This document shows positions 21,501 to 28,553 of a stretch of 64,000 nucleotides of DNA, piece by piece. The number at the start of each line of letters is the position of its first letter. Positions within the stretch are counted from its first letter, which is position 1. Under the pieces are notes generated by a model. That model ran no database searches, was not told the DNA's origin, and worked only from the letters and a program-made list of their open reading frames with translations. A program made the translations under genes and the position numbers. This stretch comes from Inia geoffrensis (taxonomy: Eukaryota; Chordata; Mammalia; Artiodactyla; Iniidae). Where the stretch lies: positions 30,077,523-30,141,522 of the forward strand of contig CM070918.1 in NCBI GenBank assembly GCA_036417435.1, written 5' to 3'.

Positions 21501-22768
21501 CTGACAGCCGGTGGAGGCAGGAAGACGGGGTGTGATTGGCCCTGGCCCCATGGAGTGCTCTGTCCTGCAGGACCTGGAGCGGCAGCATGCCCACATCGGC
21601 ATCATGGTGGAGTTCAGCACCGCCCTGATGAGCAAGCTGGATGGCATCAACCGGCACTCCTTCAACTCCTTCCGACTCCGAGTTGGTGAGGCCCTGGGAA
21701 GGCGGGCTGGGCCTGAGCTCCGGGTGGGACTGTGCAGCTCCCGCCTCCTGGCAAATCCACTCTCAGTCTGGTGTATGTTGCCATCTGCTATGAAAAGTTT
21801 TAGAAGTCCCTTTCTGATCTTAAAACCCCACTGACTGGGTAATAAGAATTCTTTGCGTACTATTTATGAAGTTACCTTGGCAAGTTTTAAGTAAACAGGA
21901 ATGTATCACTACGGGGAATGGAAAGCCCAAGTCCCTGGCTGTACAGAGGTGACCTTAAATACACTGAGAACAAAGCAAAATCATTAACCTAAGTAGTCAC
22001 TCTTAGCTAACAGGGTCAGTGCTCAAAGCCCATTTACTGTTCAAGAGATTAGTAGATACAAGAAGTGTTAACAGTGGACTCAGGTTTCACATCTGGCACA
22101 GTCTGAAAAAGAACTGCCCAGGGAGCGCTCTCCTCCCATCCCAAGTACCACCTCCCGTCAGACTCAGGAAGCACCCTTCCAACCTTCATTGCAGTTGTTT
22201 TGTCAACGCTTTCTGTGGTTGTCGGGTGGATTCTGTGGCCTTATAAGCCTGAGGCTTTGCCTCTATGATCTGCTAACTGCAAACATGTTCTTTAGGCATA
22301 AACCATGGGCCCGTGATTGCTGGAGTGATTGGGGCACGAAAACCTCAGTACGACATCTGGGGAAACACGGTCAATGTTGCCAGTCGAATGGAGAGCACCG
22401 GGGAACTTGGGAAAATCCAGGTAAAAGCTCACCTGGGGAAACCTGTGCCCAAGGGGGAGAGAACTTCCCAGAGGTGAGGGAGCCTGGGCATCAGTCAGCT
22501 GTGGGATTCTAGCCACGGAATGCGTGAGGGGGACCAGACCCTGTGGGCCGCTTTCTCTTCATCCCTCCCACAGCAGAGTTTCTTTCTGCTTCTGAAGACT
22601 TAGGTTTCTTTTCCTTTTCAGGTTACTGAAGAGACATGTACCATCCTCCAGGGACTAGGTTATTCTTGTGAATGCCGCGGACTGATTAACGTCAAAGGCA
22701 AAGGCGAACTGCGGACTTACTTTGTCTGTACGGATACTGCCAAGTTTCAAGGGTTGGGGCTGAACTGA
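348..22768 (+). CDS. ADCY7: Adenylate cyclase type 7, 3' 23 coding exons (5' end outside window)
   Basis: Integral membrane enzyme converting ATP to cAMP and pyrophosphate; family knowledge places AC7 with AC2 and AC4 (Gs-alpha activated, G-beta-gamma enhanced, calcium-insensitive). Twenty-three GT-AG exons join in frame to 952 residues plus TGA; the family length is about 1080, so about 125 N-terminal residues lie upstream. In window numbering: membrane helices 4-6 of the first cassette (about 1-75), catalytic C1a (about 105-330) with metal-binding Asp159 in DIVGFT and Asp203 in GDCYYC, C1b with a Gln-Gln-Pro-rich stretch (332-458), six helices of the second cassette (about 465-685) with NET, NLT and NGT sequons in the loops, then C2a (689-952). 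C2a keeps Lys803, Asp882, Asn889, Arg893 and Lys931, matching the adenine-binding and transition-state residues of the family. All catalytic positions look intact, so it should be active. Identification is by recognition of the sequence; no search was run. Confidence 0.97.
1158..1191. repeat. 17-bp tandem duplication
   Basis: Two adjacent copies of a CTAGGAGACCAGTGAG unit (1158-1174 and 1175-1191) differing only at the last base. A small local duplication in an ADCY7 intron. Confidence 0.9.
1355..1504 (+). CDS. ADCY7: ADCY7 exon: helix 6 and linker into C1
   Basis: Residues 55-104, 150 nt, phase 0. Begins [10 protein letters not shown] (helix 6), includes an NLT sequon, and ends in a basic amphipathic linker ([12 protein letters not shown]) that leads into the cytosolic C1 domain. 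Confidence 0.95.
1804..1952 (+). CDS. ADCY7: ADCY7 exon: start of C1a
   Basis: Residues 105-153 plus two bases of a split serine codon. Contains [12 protein letters not shown], the entry helix of the cyclase homology domain; the matching motif recurs at the start of C2a (exon at 19476), reflecting the internal duplication of mammalian cyclases. Donor AG|gtgggt. Confidence 0.96.
2518..2640 (+). mobile_element. MIR SINE fragment
   Basis: Carries the MIR core pattern: CTCAGTTTGCTCGTCTGTAG, then AATGGGG, then a GTGAGGACTAGATG block. Ancient and decayed. Confidence 0.6.
2994..3105 (+). CDS. ADCY7: ADCY7 exon: C1a first metal-binding Asp
   Basis: Completes serine 154 and encodes [10 protein letters not shown], whose Asp159 is the first catalytic metal ligand of the class III cyclase fold, then the [14 protein letters not shown] helix. 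Ends AAG|gtgagc, phase 0. Confidence 0.97.
3570..3890 (-). mobile_element. L2 LINE fragment, antisense
   Basis: Reads as the reverse of L2 3' sequence (GGGCAGAGGGAACAGCATAT, GCAAAAACCTAGAG). Non-coding and strongly diverged, in an ADCY7 intron. Confidence 0.5.
4145..4300 (+). mobile_element. MER5-type hAT fragment
   Basis: GGCAGTGGCTCTGCGTCCTG, GGCTGCATGTTTGAATCACA and AGAGCCTCCTGGGTGACTC resemble the palindromic MER5 family of short non-autonomous hAT elements. Diverged. Confidence 0.4.
5033..5044 (+). promoter_or_regulatory. Tandem GATA motif in an ADCY7 intron
   Basis: AGATAAGATAAG gives two overlapping-spaced GATA-factor sites, with a reverse TTATC at 5009-5013. It lies in the 3.3-kb intron between the exons at 2994 and 6436. 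ADCY7 is known to be strongly expressed in blood-lineage cells, so an intronic enhancer is conceivable; this is inference. Confidence 0.35.
5725..6165 (+). mobile_element. L2 LINE 3' end, sense
   Basis: Clear L2 sequence: CAGGGCCTTTGCACATGCTG, GAGGCCTTTCCTGGCCTCC, TTTCTCCATAGCACTTATCA and a closing GATGAATGAA. Any open frames here are chance. Confidence 0.75.
6436..6563 (+). CDS. ADCY7: ADCY7 exon: C1a second metal-binding Asp
   Basis: Residues 192-233 plus two bases. Encodes [17 protein letters not shown] with Asp203, the second metal ligand, 44 residues after the first as expected. The donor is ATTAA|gtaggt; only this cut joins to the next exon in frame as Ile-Lys-Gln-Val. Preceded by a 3.3-kb intron, the longest ADCY7 intron in the window. 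Confidence 0.96.
6645..6760 (-). mobile_element. MIR SINE fragment, antisense
   Basis: TATGAGGAAACTGAGGCTCC is the reverse of the MIR core. Lies shortly after the ADCY7 exon ending at 6563. Confidence 0.5.
7020..7165. other. CpG-rich patch inside an ADCY7 intron
   Basis: Dense CG dinucleotides (for example AGCGGCCCAGCGTTCGG and GCCGGGCGCGGCTG) between the exons at 6436 and 7982. No coding exon is recognisable. Could be an intragenic CpG island or internal promoter; length is below a classic island. Confidence 0.35.
7982..8140 (+). CDS. ADCY7: ADCY7 exon: C1a core
   Basis: Completes Lys234 and encodes [16 protein letters not shown] and [19 protein letters not shown], the C1 counterpart of the nucleotide-site strand. 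C1 carries Asp and His where C2 carries Asn, the known asymmetry of the two halves. Donor GG|gtgagg. Confidence 0.96.
8358..8490 (+). CDS. ADCY7: ADCY7 exon: end of C1a
   Basis: Residues 287-331: [20 protein letters not shown], then TYLVIDPR that closes C1a. Donor CGG|gtacga, a less common +4 to +6 but in frame. Separated from the preceding exon by only 217 nt. Confidence 0.96.
8640..8720 (+). mobile_element. MIR SINE fragment
   Basis: TCTGGGCCTCAGTGTTCTGT followed by GAAATGGGGATAACAAC, the MIR core in sense orientation. Confidence 0.55.
9453..9474. repeat. C22 homopolymer (G22 on the - strand)
   Basis: Twenty-two consecutive C in the ADCY7 intron between exons at 8358 and 11638, preceded by further C-rich sequence. 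It could form an i-motif or, on the other strand, a G-quadruplex. The exact length is prone to sequencing error. Confidence 0.9.
9480..9720 (+). mobile_element. L2 LINE 3' end, sense
   Basis: Ends in the L2 signature: GTGAGCTCCACGGGGGCAG, ACGCCTGGTACAGAGCAGG, then GTGAACGAATGAA at 9705-9717. Confidence 0.6.
11638..11826 (+). CDS. ADCY7: ADCY7 exon: C1b regulatory linker
   Basis: Residues 332-394, 189 nt, phase 0. Starts SQQPPPPS, a short polyproline stretch, followed by a basic segment and [19 protein letters not shown]1b is the least conserved cytosolic part of these enzymes and carries regulatory contacts; no catalytic residues are expected here. Confidence 0.95.
12211..12245 (+). CDS. ADCY7: ADCY7 micro-exon in C1b
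   Basis: Only 35 nt: [11 protein letters not shown] plus two bases of an Arg codon. Acceptor TTCCAG, donor AG|gtttgt. It is too short for open-frame detection but is required: the 35+84+73 nt run of three exons closes to exactly 64 codons. Confidence 0.9.
12757..12840 (+). CDS. ADCY7: ADCY7 exon: acidic C1b segment
   Basis: 84 nt encoding [20 protein letters not shown] then IEGLSST plus two bases. The Ser/Asp-rich stretch has several possible acidophilic-kinase sites. Followed by a very short 144-nt intron. Confidence 0.95.
12985..13057 (+). CDS. ADCY7: ADCY7 exon: end of C1b
   Basis: 73 nt encoding (R)[16 protein letters not shown] and LEKGFERE, the conserved link to the second membrane cassette. 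Acceptor CCACAG, donor GAG|gtgagg, phase 0 at the end. Confidence 0.95.
14323..14420 (+). CDS. ADCY7: ADCY7 exon: helix 7
   Basis: Residues 459-490 plus two bases: [10 protein letters not shown] then a hydrophobic run ([16 protein letters not shown]) forming the first helix of the second cassette. Acceptor CCCCCAG, donor AG|gtcagt. Confidence 0.95.
14785..14905 (-). mobile_element. MIR SINE fragment, antisense
   Basis: CAATTGAGGCCTGGGGGGCT, then TTATCCAGGGTGTGTGGCCA: the reverse MIR pattern for ancient t-RNA-derived SINEs. Confidence 0.5.
15357..15441 (+). CDS. ADCY7: ADCY7 exon: helix 8
   Basis: 85 nt; completes Arg491 and gives [20 protein letters not shown], helix 8, ending CFARELL before donor TTG|gtgagt. 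The five residues after CFA differ from the human protein as I remember it, though the length matches. Confidence 0.94.
15837..15962 (+). CDS. ADCY7: ADCY7 exon: helix 9
   Basis: Residues 520-561, 126 nt: [20 protein letters not shown] then a hydrophobic helix ([20 protein letters not shown]). Phase 0 at both ends. Confidence 0.95.
16810..16908 (+). CDS. ADCY7: ADCY7 exon: extracellular loop with NET sequon
   Basis: Residues 562-594, 99 nt. [17 protein letters not shown] contains an N-glycosylation sequon (NET) in the loop between helices 9 and 10. Glycosylation of outer loops of this cassette is known for the family. The loop is among the more divergent parts of the protein. Confidence 0.93.
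17931..18124 (+). CDS. ADCY7: ADCY7 exon: helices 10-11 and glycosylated loop
   Basis: 194 nt, residues 595-658 plus two bases. [19 protein letters not shown] and [18 protein letters not shown] are two helices, followed by CWQWDCCG and NLT and NGT sequons in the last outer loop. Donor AG|gtgggg. Confidence 0.95.
19021..19108 (+). CDS. ADCY7: ADCY7 exon: helix 12
   Basis: 88 nt. Joins the previous exon through a split Ser codon to give [12 protein letters not shown] then the last helix ([15 protein letters not shown]). The loop appears about two residues shorter than in human ADCY7 as I recall it. Donor CAG|gtatgg. Confidence 0.93.
19476..19631 (+). CDS. ADCY7: ADCY7 exon: start of C2a
   Basis: Residues 689-740, 156 nt, phase 0: [18 protein letters not shown], a highly basic juxtamembrane segment, then [18 protein letters not shown], the C2 counterpart of the C1 entry helix. 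Confidence 0.97.
19785..19970 (+). mobile_element. MIR SINE, sense
   Basis: CACAGGCTTTGGATCGGAGA, GGGCCTTGATTTTCACATCT, then ATAAAATGGGGCTGATAG and the AAGGATCAAATG block. Near full length, in the ADCY7 intron after the exon at 19476. Confidence 0.65.
20328..20474 (+). CDS. ADCY7: ADCY7 exon: C2a core strand
   Basis: Residues 741-789, 147 nt. [16 protein letters not shown] aligns with the C1 DIVGFT strand but lacks the metal-binding Asp, as expected for C2. Ends [14 protein letters not shown]|gtaagg. Confidence 0.97.
21078..21182 (+). CDS. ADCY7: ADCY7 exon: C2a adenine-contacting Lys
   Basis: Residues 790-824, 105 nt. [20 protein letters not shown] includes Lys803, matching the adenine-selecting lysine of the C2 active site. 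Donor CAG|gtaccc. Confidence 0.97.
21571..21685 (+). CDS. ADCY7: ADCY7 exon: C2a helix
   Basis: 115 nt, residues 825-862 plus one base: [20 protein letters not shown] and the [17 protein letters not shown] segment. Donor TTG|gtgagg. Confidence 0.96.
22296..22420 (+). CDS. ADCY7: ADCY7 exon: C2a catalytic Asn/Arg
   Basis: 125 nt. [20 protein letters not shown] then [19 protein letters not shown]. Asp882 (adenine contact), Asn889 and Arg893 (transition-state stabilisers in family structures) are all present. Donor CAG|gtaaaa. Confidence 0.97.
22622..22768 (+). CDS. ADCY7: ADCY7 terminal coding exon
   Basis: 147 nt including TGA at 22766-22768. [18 protein letters not shown] carries Lys931, matching the phosphate-contacting lysine, and the tail [12 protein letters not shown] fits the AC7 C terminus. 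Confidence 0.97.
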   Translation, partial: VTEETCTILQGLGYSCECRGLINVKGKGELRTYFVCTDTAKFQGLGLN

Positions 22769-24440
22769 GGGCTTTAGGTAGGTGCAGAGCGTGCTGGAAG
22801 CCGATTTCCTTCCCTGAAGCAAACCAGGGGGCCGGGGGAAGGCTCAGCCCCACGTCGGTCACAAAGGCAGTCCAAGGGTTTGGCCATTACCACCCCTAGC
22901 AGGTGGCTGTGCATGGCTTCCTTGAACTGGCACTAGAGGATTTCTCAGCTTGAGGCGACCACCAAGCCTCACACACAGGCAGCCAGAACCTCTGTGCTGT
23001 TGGAGTCTGCAACTCAGCCTCCAGCAGAGCAGGGAATGGCTCATCTGTGAGTTTTAGACCCTCACCCCACCCCAGGTGCTGTGGATGAGACCTCAGAGCA
23101 TGACCTGGAGAGCCCCGCCCACCCCTACTCCCCCTTGGCCTGTGAGCTGCACAGGCGAGACGACTCGTCTTTCTTTTCTTGTCCAGGATGGGTGGAGACT
23201 CCTTTCTCCCCAGCAGAACAGCTACAAGAGTCCACGTTTCTCATACAGGCATTCTAGTAAAGAGCTGAAAGGGTGTTTGTTTTAAATCTATAAATGGTTT
23301 CAAACAATTGGGAGAAAACCCCACAGTGGACACTTCTTACTTCTTGTCATCTTTGGTGTGTGTCTGTTTTAAATGGATACATTGTTAATGGAGGTATTTA
23401 TTATCCTTTAAATGACTTCTGAGATGCTAGACAAATCATCTTCTCTGCAGTGTAGTCTCTGCCTTTGTAACCACTGACACGTAAGTGGGACCGCTGTCCA
23501 GTGTGAGCGTATGGGATCAGCTCAGCTGTGGGATGGAGCTCAGAGGAATGCGGCGCATAGCAGGAAGGCAAGGAGTGTCACAGCCTCGGCTTTGAATCAA
23601 ACAACTTTGAAGCCAGAATTTTGAGATTAGCTTTAATAAGAGGAAAGCCTAGAAAATAAGGTATAAGCTCTTAGCCCTTCCTTGACTCCTCATGCATTTT
23701 TGGGCACCCGCTGCAACCTTCAACTCCGTCCTAGCTTTATACCGGAAAGGAATGGAGTCTGTGTGGAGAGCAGCCGGGCAGCCTGTAGTTCTTTCCTTTC
23801 CTTCAGTCCTCATAGCTGGCTTTGACGAGCTTCAAAACTAAGAGGATCTCCTCAGCATCAGCACGTGTAGAGGTTCCTGTATCTGGGAAGCCAGCCCTCT
23901 CACAGGTGCTCAGATGTCCTTGTTCTCAACTGAATGAATCAACGCAAGTGAAAACGCCAGGTCTGTGAGGTGGTGTCTTACAGCACTTTAGCTCTAAAAG
24001 AATGGAAAGAAGTCTACCTATGTTGTTTCAAGGTGAGAAATAATAACCAAACTGCCCGTTCCTTTTTCTGAACTGACGTCATTGCCTCATAACCACAGTA
24101 TCCCTGGGGTTTCTAATGAATACAGCTGAATTTCACTATCTAGCAGGAATTCTTAGCCAGAAGTCATCCATGAACTCCCCTGAAATTATACAGAAAATCT
24201 TGCATACGTGAGGCTTCAAAAGATTACACAATGTTGCAGACAGGTGACTGGGCAGCCAGGCCTGCGTGGGACGGAGGGCTGTGGGGCGAGCTGGCACCCC
24301 AGCCACGGACAGGGAGGGGACTGAAGCCGAAGCTGCTGCCTGCGGGTGCTGTGTCTTGTTGGGGGCTGGGTGGGCTAGTGGCGGCTCTGATGCTCTGCAT
24401 GAAACTGGAATAGGTAGGAATAAATCACAGGAACTTGCTG
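22769..24440 (+). other. ADCY7: ADCY7 3' untranslated region (end tentative)
   Basis: No coding exon follows the stop. The stretch has no SINE and drifts from GC-rich to AT-rich after about 23280. An AATAAA lies at 24419-24424 with GT-rich sequence downstream near 24455, giving a plausible 1.7-kb UTR. A weaker ATTAAA at 25435-25440 would extend it past a SINE. The end is inferred. Confidence 0.5.
24419..24424 (+). terminator. ADCY7: Candidate ADCY7 poly(A) signal AATAAA
   Basis: First canonical hexamer on the + strand after the ADCY7 stop codon. Cleavage would be expected 10-30 nt downstream. Not proven: UTR ends cannot be read from sequence alone. Confidence 0.45.
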
Positions 24441-24796
24441 GCCTAAAGGAATTTCATTGTGAAAACGCTGGTAAGGGAAATAAGCCGTACTTAAATTGCC
24501 TTTTTTACACACCAATTCTTCATCTAAGTACTATGCTGAAACCTATACCCTTAAAATCAGGAGTGACCAGGGCTGCTCAACAGGGCTCTCCTGGGAGGTC
24601 AGGAAGGTTCTGTCACTGATACGGTGTAGACGCACATCAGTGTGCTGGGCCTCTCTGAGGCGGGCATACTTCTGCTCTTGCAATATGCAAATTACTTTTT
24701 TCCTCCAGCAAAGAAATCCCAGTTGGGAGTTTTAAAAAATAATTGGTTACCATTTATGTATTTTTCTTTCACTGTGCTAAGACTATTGGTTTGAGG

Positions 24797-25008
24797 TTTT
24801 TTGTTTTTGTTTTTTGTGGTACGCGGGCCTCTCACTGTCGTGGCCTCTCCCGTTGCGGAGCACAGGCTCCGGACGCGCAGGCTCAGCAGCCATGACTCAC
24901 GGGCCCAGCCGCTCCGCGACACGTGGGATCCCCCCGGACTAGGGCACGAACCTGCGTCCCCTGCATCGGCAGGCAGACTCTCAACCACTGCGCCACCAGA
25001 GAAGTCCC
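24797..25008 (-). mobile_element. Short CHR-type SINE, reversed
   Basis: T-rich head, then the reverse of the whale-type short CHR element, ending at CCACCAGAGAAGTCCC. tRNA-derived, mobilised by LINE machinery. In the gap between ADCY7 and BRD7. Confidence 0.9.
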
Positions 25009-25463
25009 GAAGTTTTGAGTTTTTGATCAGATCATACTGTATAACTGACCATAAAAATCACTTAGTTATTTTTCAAAAATTTGTTTTCCAATTTACCAAG
25101 TCATTTCTTCACAGGTGTCATTTTGCTTTATGACAAGTATCTTTCCTAAGACTGACCTTCTCTATGGGTCAGGGACCTGCTTCAGATTTCTACTGAGGTG
25201 GCCTCACTGATGCTAGTGAAAATCACACCTGAAGTTTTCTGGTTTACTTATTAAGAAAATTTCCTGTATACATTGTGTATATGTACAGAAATATGCTTTG
25301 AGAAAGTACATGCAAATATGACTTGGGGTTATTCTATATACTAAATATTTATAGACCTGTAACATTTGTTTCAAAATGTTATAGTTTCATTTTTATAAAG
25401 CACCAGTGTTTCTCCTTTGTTTAGCTTTTCATAGATTAAATTAGCAATTTGGAAAACCTGATG

Positions 25464-25475
25464 TCCTAAGGTTTT
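25464..25475. repeat. L1 target-site duplication, left copy
   Basis: TCCTAAGGTTTT, repeated exactly at 27061-27072. Defines the edges of the L1 insertion. Confidence 0.8.
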
Positions 25476-27060
25476 TTTTTTTCCATGTCAGTTTTTTTTA
25501 ACATCTTTATTGGAGTATAATTGCTTTACAATGGTGTGTTAGTTTCTGCTTTATATCGAAGTGAATCAGTAATACATATACATATGTTCCCATCTCTCTT
25601 CCCTCTTGTGTCTCCCTCGCCCGCACCCTCCCTATCCCACCCCTCTAGGTGGTCAAAAAGCACCGAGCTGATCTCCCCATGCTATGCGGCTGCTTCCCAC
25701 TAGCTATCTGCCTTACACTTCGTAGTGTATTTATGTCCATGCCACTCTCTTTGTCCCGGCTTACCCTCCCCCCCCCCATATCCTCAAGTCCATTCTCTAG
25801 TAGGTCTGTGTCTTTATTCCCGTCTTACCCCTAGGTTCTTCATGAGTTTTTATTTTCCTTCGATTCCATATATATGTGTTAGCGTATGGTATTTGTTTTT
25901 CTCTTTCTGACTTACTTCACTCTGTATGACAGACTCTAGGTCCATCCACCTCACTACAAATAACTCAATTTCGTTTCTTTTCATAGCTGAGTAAATAGTC
26001 CATTGTATATATGTGCCACTTCTTCTTTATCCATTCATCCGATGATGGACACTCGGGTTGCTTCCATCTCCTGGCTATTGTAAATAGAGCTGCAGTGAAC
26101 ATTGTGGTACGTGACTCTTTTTGAATTCTGGTTTTCTCAGGGTATATGCTCAGTAGTGGCATTGCTGCGTCGTATGGTAATTCTTAGTTTTTTAAGGACC
26201 CTCCATACTGTTCTCCATAGTGGGTGTATCAATTTACATTCCCACCAGCAGTGCAAGAGTGTTGCCTTTTCTCCACACCCTCTCCAGCATTTACTGTTTT
26301 TAGATTTTTTGATGGCCATTCTGACCAGTGTGAGATGATATCTCATTGTAGTTTTGATTTGCATTTCTCTAATGATTAAATGATGTTGAGCATTCTTTCA
26401 TGTGTTTGTTGGCAGTCTGTATATCTTCTTTGGAGAAATGCCTATTTAGGTCTTCTGCCCATTTTTGGATTGGGTTGTTTGTTTTGTTATTGAGCTGCAT
26501 GAGCTGCTTGTAAATTTTGGAGATGAATCCTTTGTCAACTGCTTCATTTGCAAATATTTCCTCCCATTCTGAGGGTTGTCTTTTGGTCTTGTTTATGGTT
26601 TCCTTTGCTGTGCAAAAGCTTTGAAGTTTCATTAGGTCCCATTTGTTTATTTTTGTTTTTATTTCCCTTTCTCTAGGAGGTGGGTCAAAAAGGATCTTGC
26701 TGTGATTTATGTCATAGAGTGTTCTGTCGATGTTTTCCTCTAAGGGTTTGATAGTTTCTGGCCTTACATTTAGGTCTTTAATCCATTTTGAGCTTATTTT
26801 TGTGTATGGTGTTAGGGAGTGTTCTAATTTCATACTTTTACATGTACCTGTCCAGTTTTCCCATCACCACTTATTGAAGAGGCTGTCCTTTCTCCACTGT
26901 ACATTCCTGCCTCCTTTATCAAAGATAAGGTGACCATATGTGCGTGGGTTTATCTCTGGGCTTGCTAAGCTGTTCCATTGATCTTTCTGTTTTTGTGCCA
27001 GTACCATACTGTCTTGATTACTGTAGCTTTGTAGTATAGTCTGAAGTCAGGGAGCCTGAT
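25476..27060 (-). mobile_element. L1 LINE, 5'-truncated, 3' UTR plus ORF2 C-terminal remnant
   Basis: On the - strand it reads from an ORF2 remnant (broken frames at about 26833-26369 and 26364-26137, with recognisable [20 protein letters not shown] and NDEE-like tail patterns) into the 3' UTR and an A-rich tail. Flanked by a 12-bp duplication TCCTAAGGTTTT at 25464-25475 and 27061-27072. Inactive: truncated and frameshifted. Confidence 0.9.
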
Positions 27061-27072
27061 TCCTAAGGTTTT
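27061..27072. repeat. L1 target-site duplication, right copy
   Basis: Exact copy of 25464-25475. The L1 sequence just inside ends GGAGCCTGAT, where an intact L1 would continue differently, so the junction is a 5' truncation point. Confidence 0.8.
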
Positions 27073-28309
27073 CTGAATTTAAATGTTTTCTTGGTCTTCG
27101 GGAACTTACCTTATTAGCTAAGTAGACCTAAAGTTTGAGTCGGTTACTGCCTGAATTAAGTGTGAGAGACAAACTCTAAAAAGACTTGATAAATACATAT
27201 TTGAACTGATTCTTTAATTCTCTTGGCATATGATTTCAAGTATGTTTTTGAAAGATCAGGTCATCTTAACTCTCTTGAGAGATTCAATTTTCCTTCACCT
27301 TACTTGTTAAGTGTTAGTTTTCAAAGTCAAGAAAATAATAAAAGAGCTTCCTGCCTGGATGTTTTACAGAAGGGCTCCATGCAGTCTGAGTAGGGTCTTA
27401 AGCTTAATTTGCTCACTGAACTAGGCTACAGTCTAGTGCCTCGTTATAGAAGAGGATCACATCATCGTCTCCTATTTAAGTAATCAGACTGCTCGGGCAC
27501 TTGACCTCTGCATTTCAGGTAAAAGTAGATGAGTATTAGTTTACGGCGTACGGCAGAGGCATAGGTAACCTGTGAGAAACAGTAAATAGAAACGTAAACT
27601 TTCCTTTAAGCTTGGTGATTTCCTTATGTATTCATGGATGATTCAGTTTGTTCTCTTATTTGGCTTATCCTTTTACTGTAGTTCCAAATAACCCTCTGAC
27701 AAATGGCAAAAACAAACCAAAAAGGAACACTAGACAAGTTAGTGCTATGAAACTCCTGATATGTTTTGTTTTTGTGGTGGTGGGAAGCCCCTAATCCTTC
27801 TACATAAGGACATCATTCCCAACAGGTATACAGGGGACACACTAGTAAATTCTAAAGTTATTTTAGGTGTATTTGTTTTCATGGTATAACAATGGAAAAT
27901 CTCATTGGATGGCGATTATAAAGAAGAGTTGCCCTGTTGGTTCGATGCCTGTGAGGACCATGAAGCAGCACTATCAATCACTGCTCTGCAAGAACTTTGC
28001 CCAGGTCCACTCCCATCCACTTTCTGCTCAGTATGGCAACAGGTCAAAATCATTCATTCCTCACAAGGCCACTTTTTGAATAAATCATCAAGGTGAAATC
28101 TAGTAAGTCAGGAACCATTTGGTTATCATTTCCTTAATGAGAAGTACGGCAAATGTGGCAAAATGGGGGATTTCAGTTATTTGCGGAACTTCTTTTAATG
28201 GATGGTCATAAAAAGGCTGTTTTATTTTTTGAGCTCTTCTCTATCATTTCATCCTCAGATTTAGCCCCAGGGGAAGGTGAAGGGGTAACTTAGCTGATAT
28301 GCAAAATAC
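27073..28309. other. Unique AT-rich sequence between the genes
   Basis: No exon, SINE or intact LINE recognised. A short open stretch near 27900-28096 has no start context or family resemblance and is treated as chance. It probably includes the ends of both transcription units. Confidence 0.5.
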
Positions 28310-28497
28310 AGCTCACAGTCCCAGGTTCAGCTTTATTACCTAATAGAAGAAGTCCCATCTCTGGAACATTAAAATTAATTGTTCCAAAGTTTAATTAAAA
28401 ACACAATTTACAAATATTTAATATCTTCTGAAAAAGCATTTCCAAGTTAAGAATGAAAAAAATATATACATAATATATAATCAAATACCAGTTAGCT
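28310..28497 (-). other. BRD7: BRD7 3' untranslated region (end tentative)
   Basis: AT-rich sequence after the BRD7 stop. The first AATAAA on the - strand is at 28337-28332; another is at 28226-28221. A short UTR of about 180-280 nt is inferred. Confidence 0.5.
28332..28337 (-). terminator. BRD7: Candidate BRD7 poly(A) signal AATAAA
   Basis: Canonical hexamer on the - strand about 160 nt after the stop codon (TTTATT on the + strand). A second hexamer at 28226-28221 is an alternative. Confidence 0.5.
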
Positions 28498-28553
28498 TCA
28501 AATCCCATCAGGTCCACACTCAGTAACATCAGTCTTTTTAGGTTCTTCAAAAT
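28498..28553 (-). CDS. BRD7: BRD7 terminal coding exon
   Basis: 56 nt ending with TGA at 28500-28498. Encodes (D)FEEPKKTDVTECGPDGI, the same length as the human C terminus. Acceptor CTTCCAG. Too short to stand out as an open frame. Confidence 0.93.

Noticed and set aside
26137..26833. Open frames that might be a new protein gene between ADCY7 and BRD7
   Set aside because: They encode reversed fragments of L1 ORF2 with frame breaks, inside a 5'-truncated L1.
27867..28096. Two overlapping short open frames in the intergenic gap
   Set aside because: No domain, no start context and no splice structure; chance frames in AT-rich DNA.
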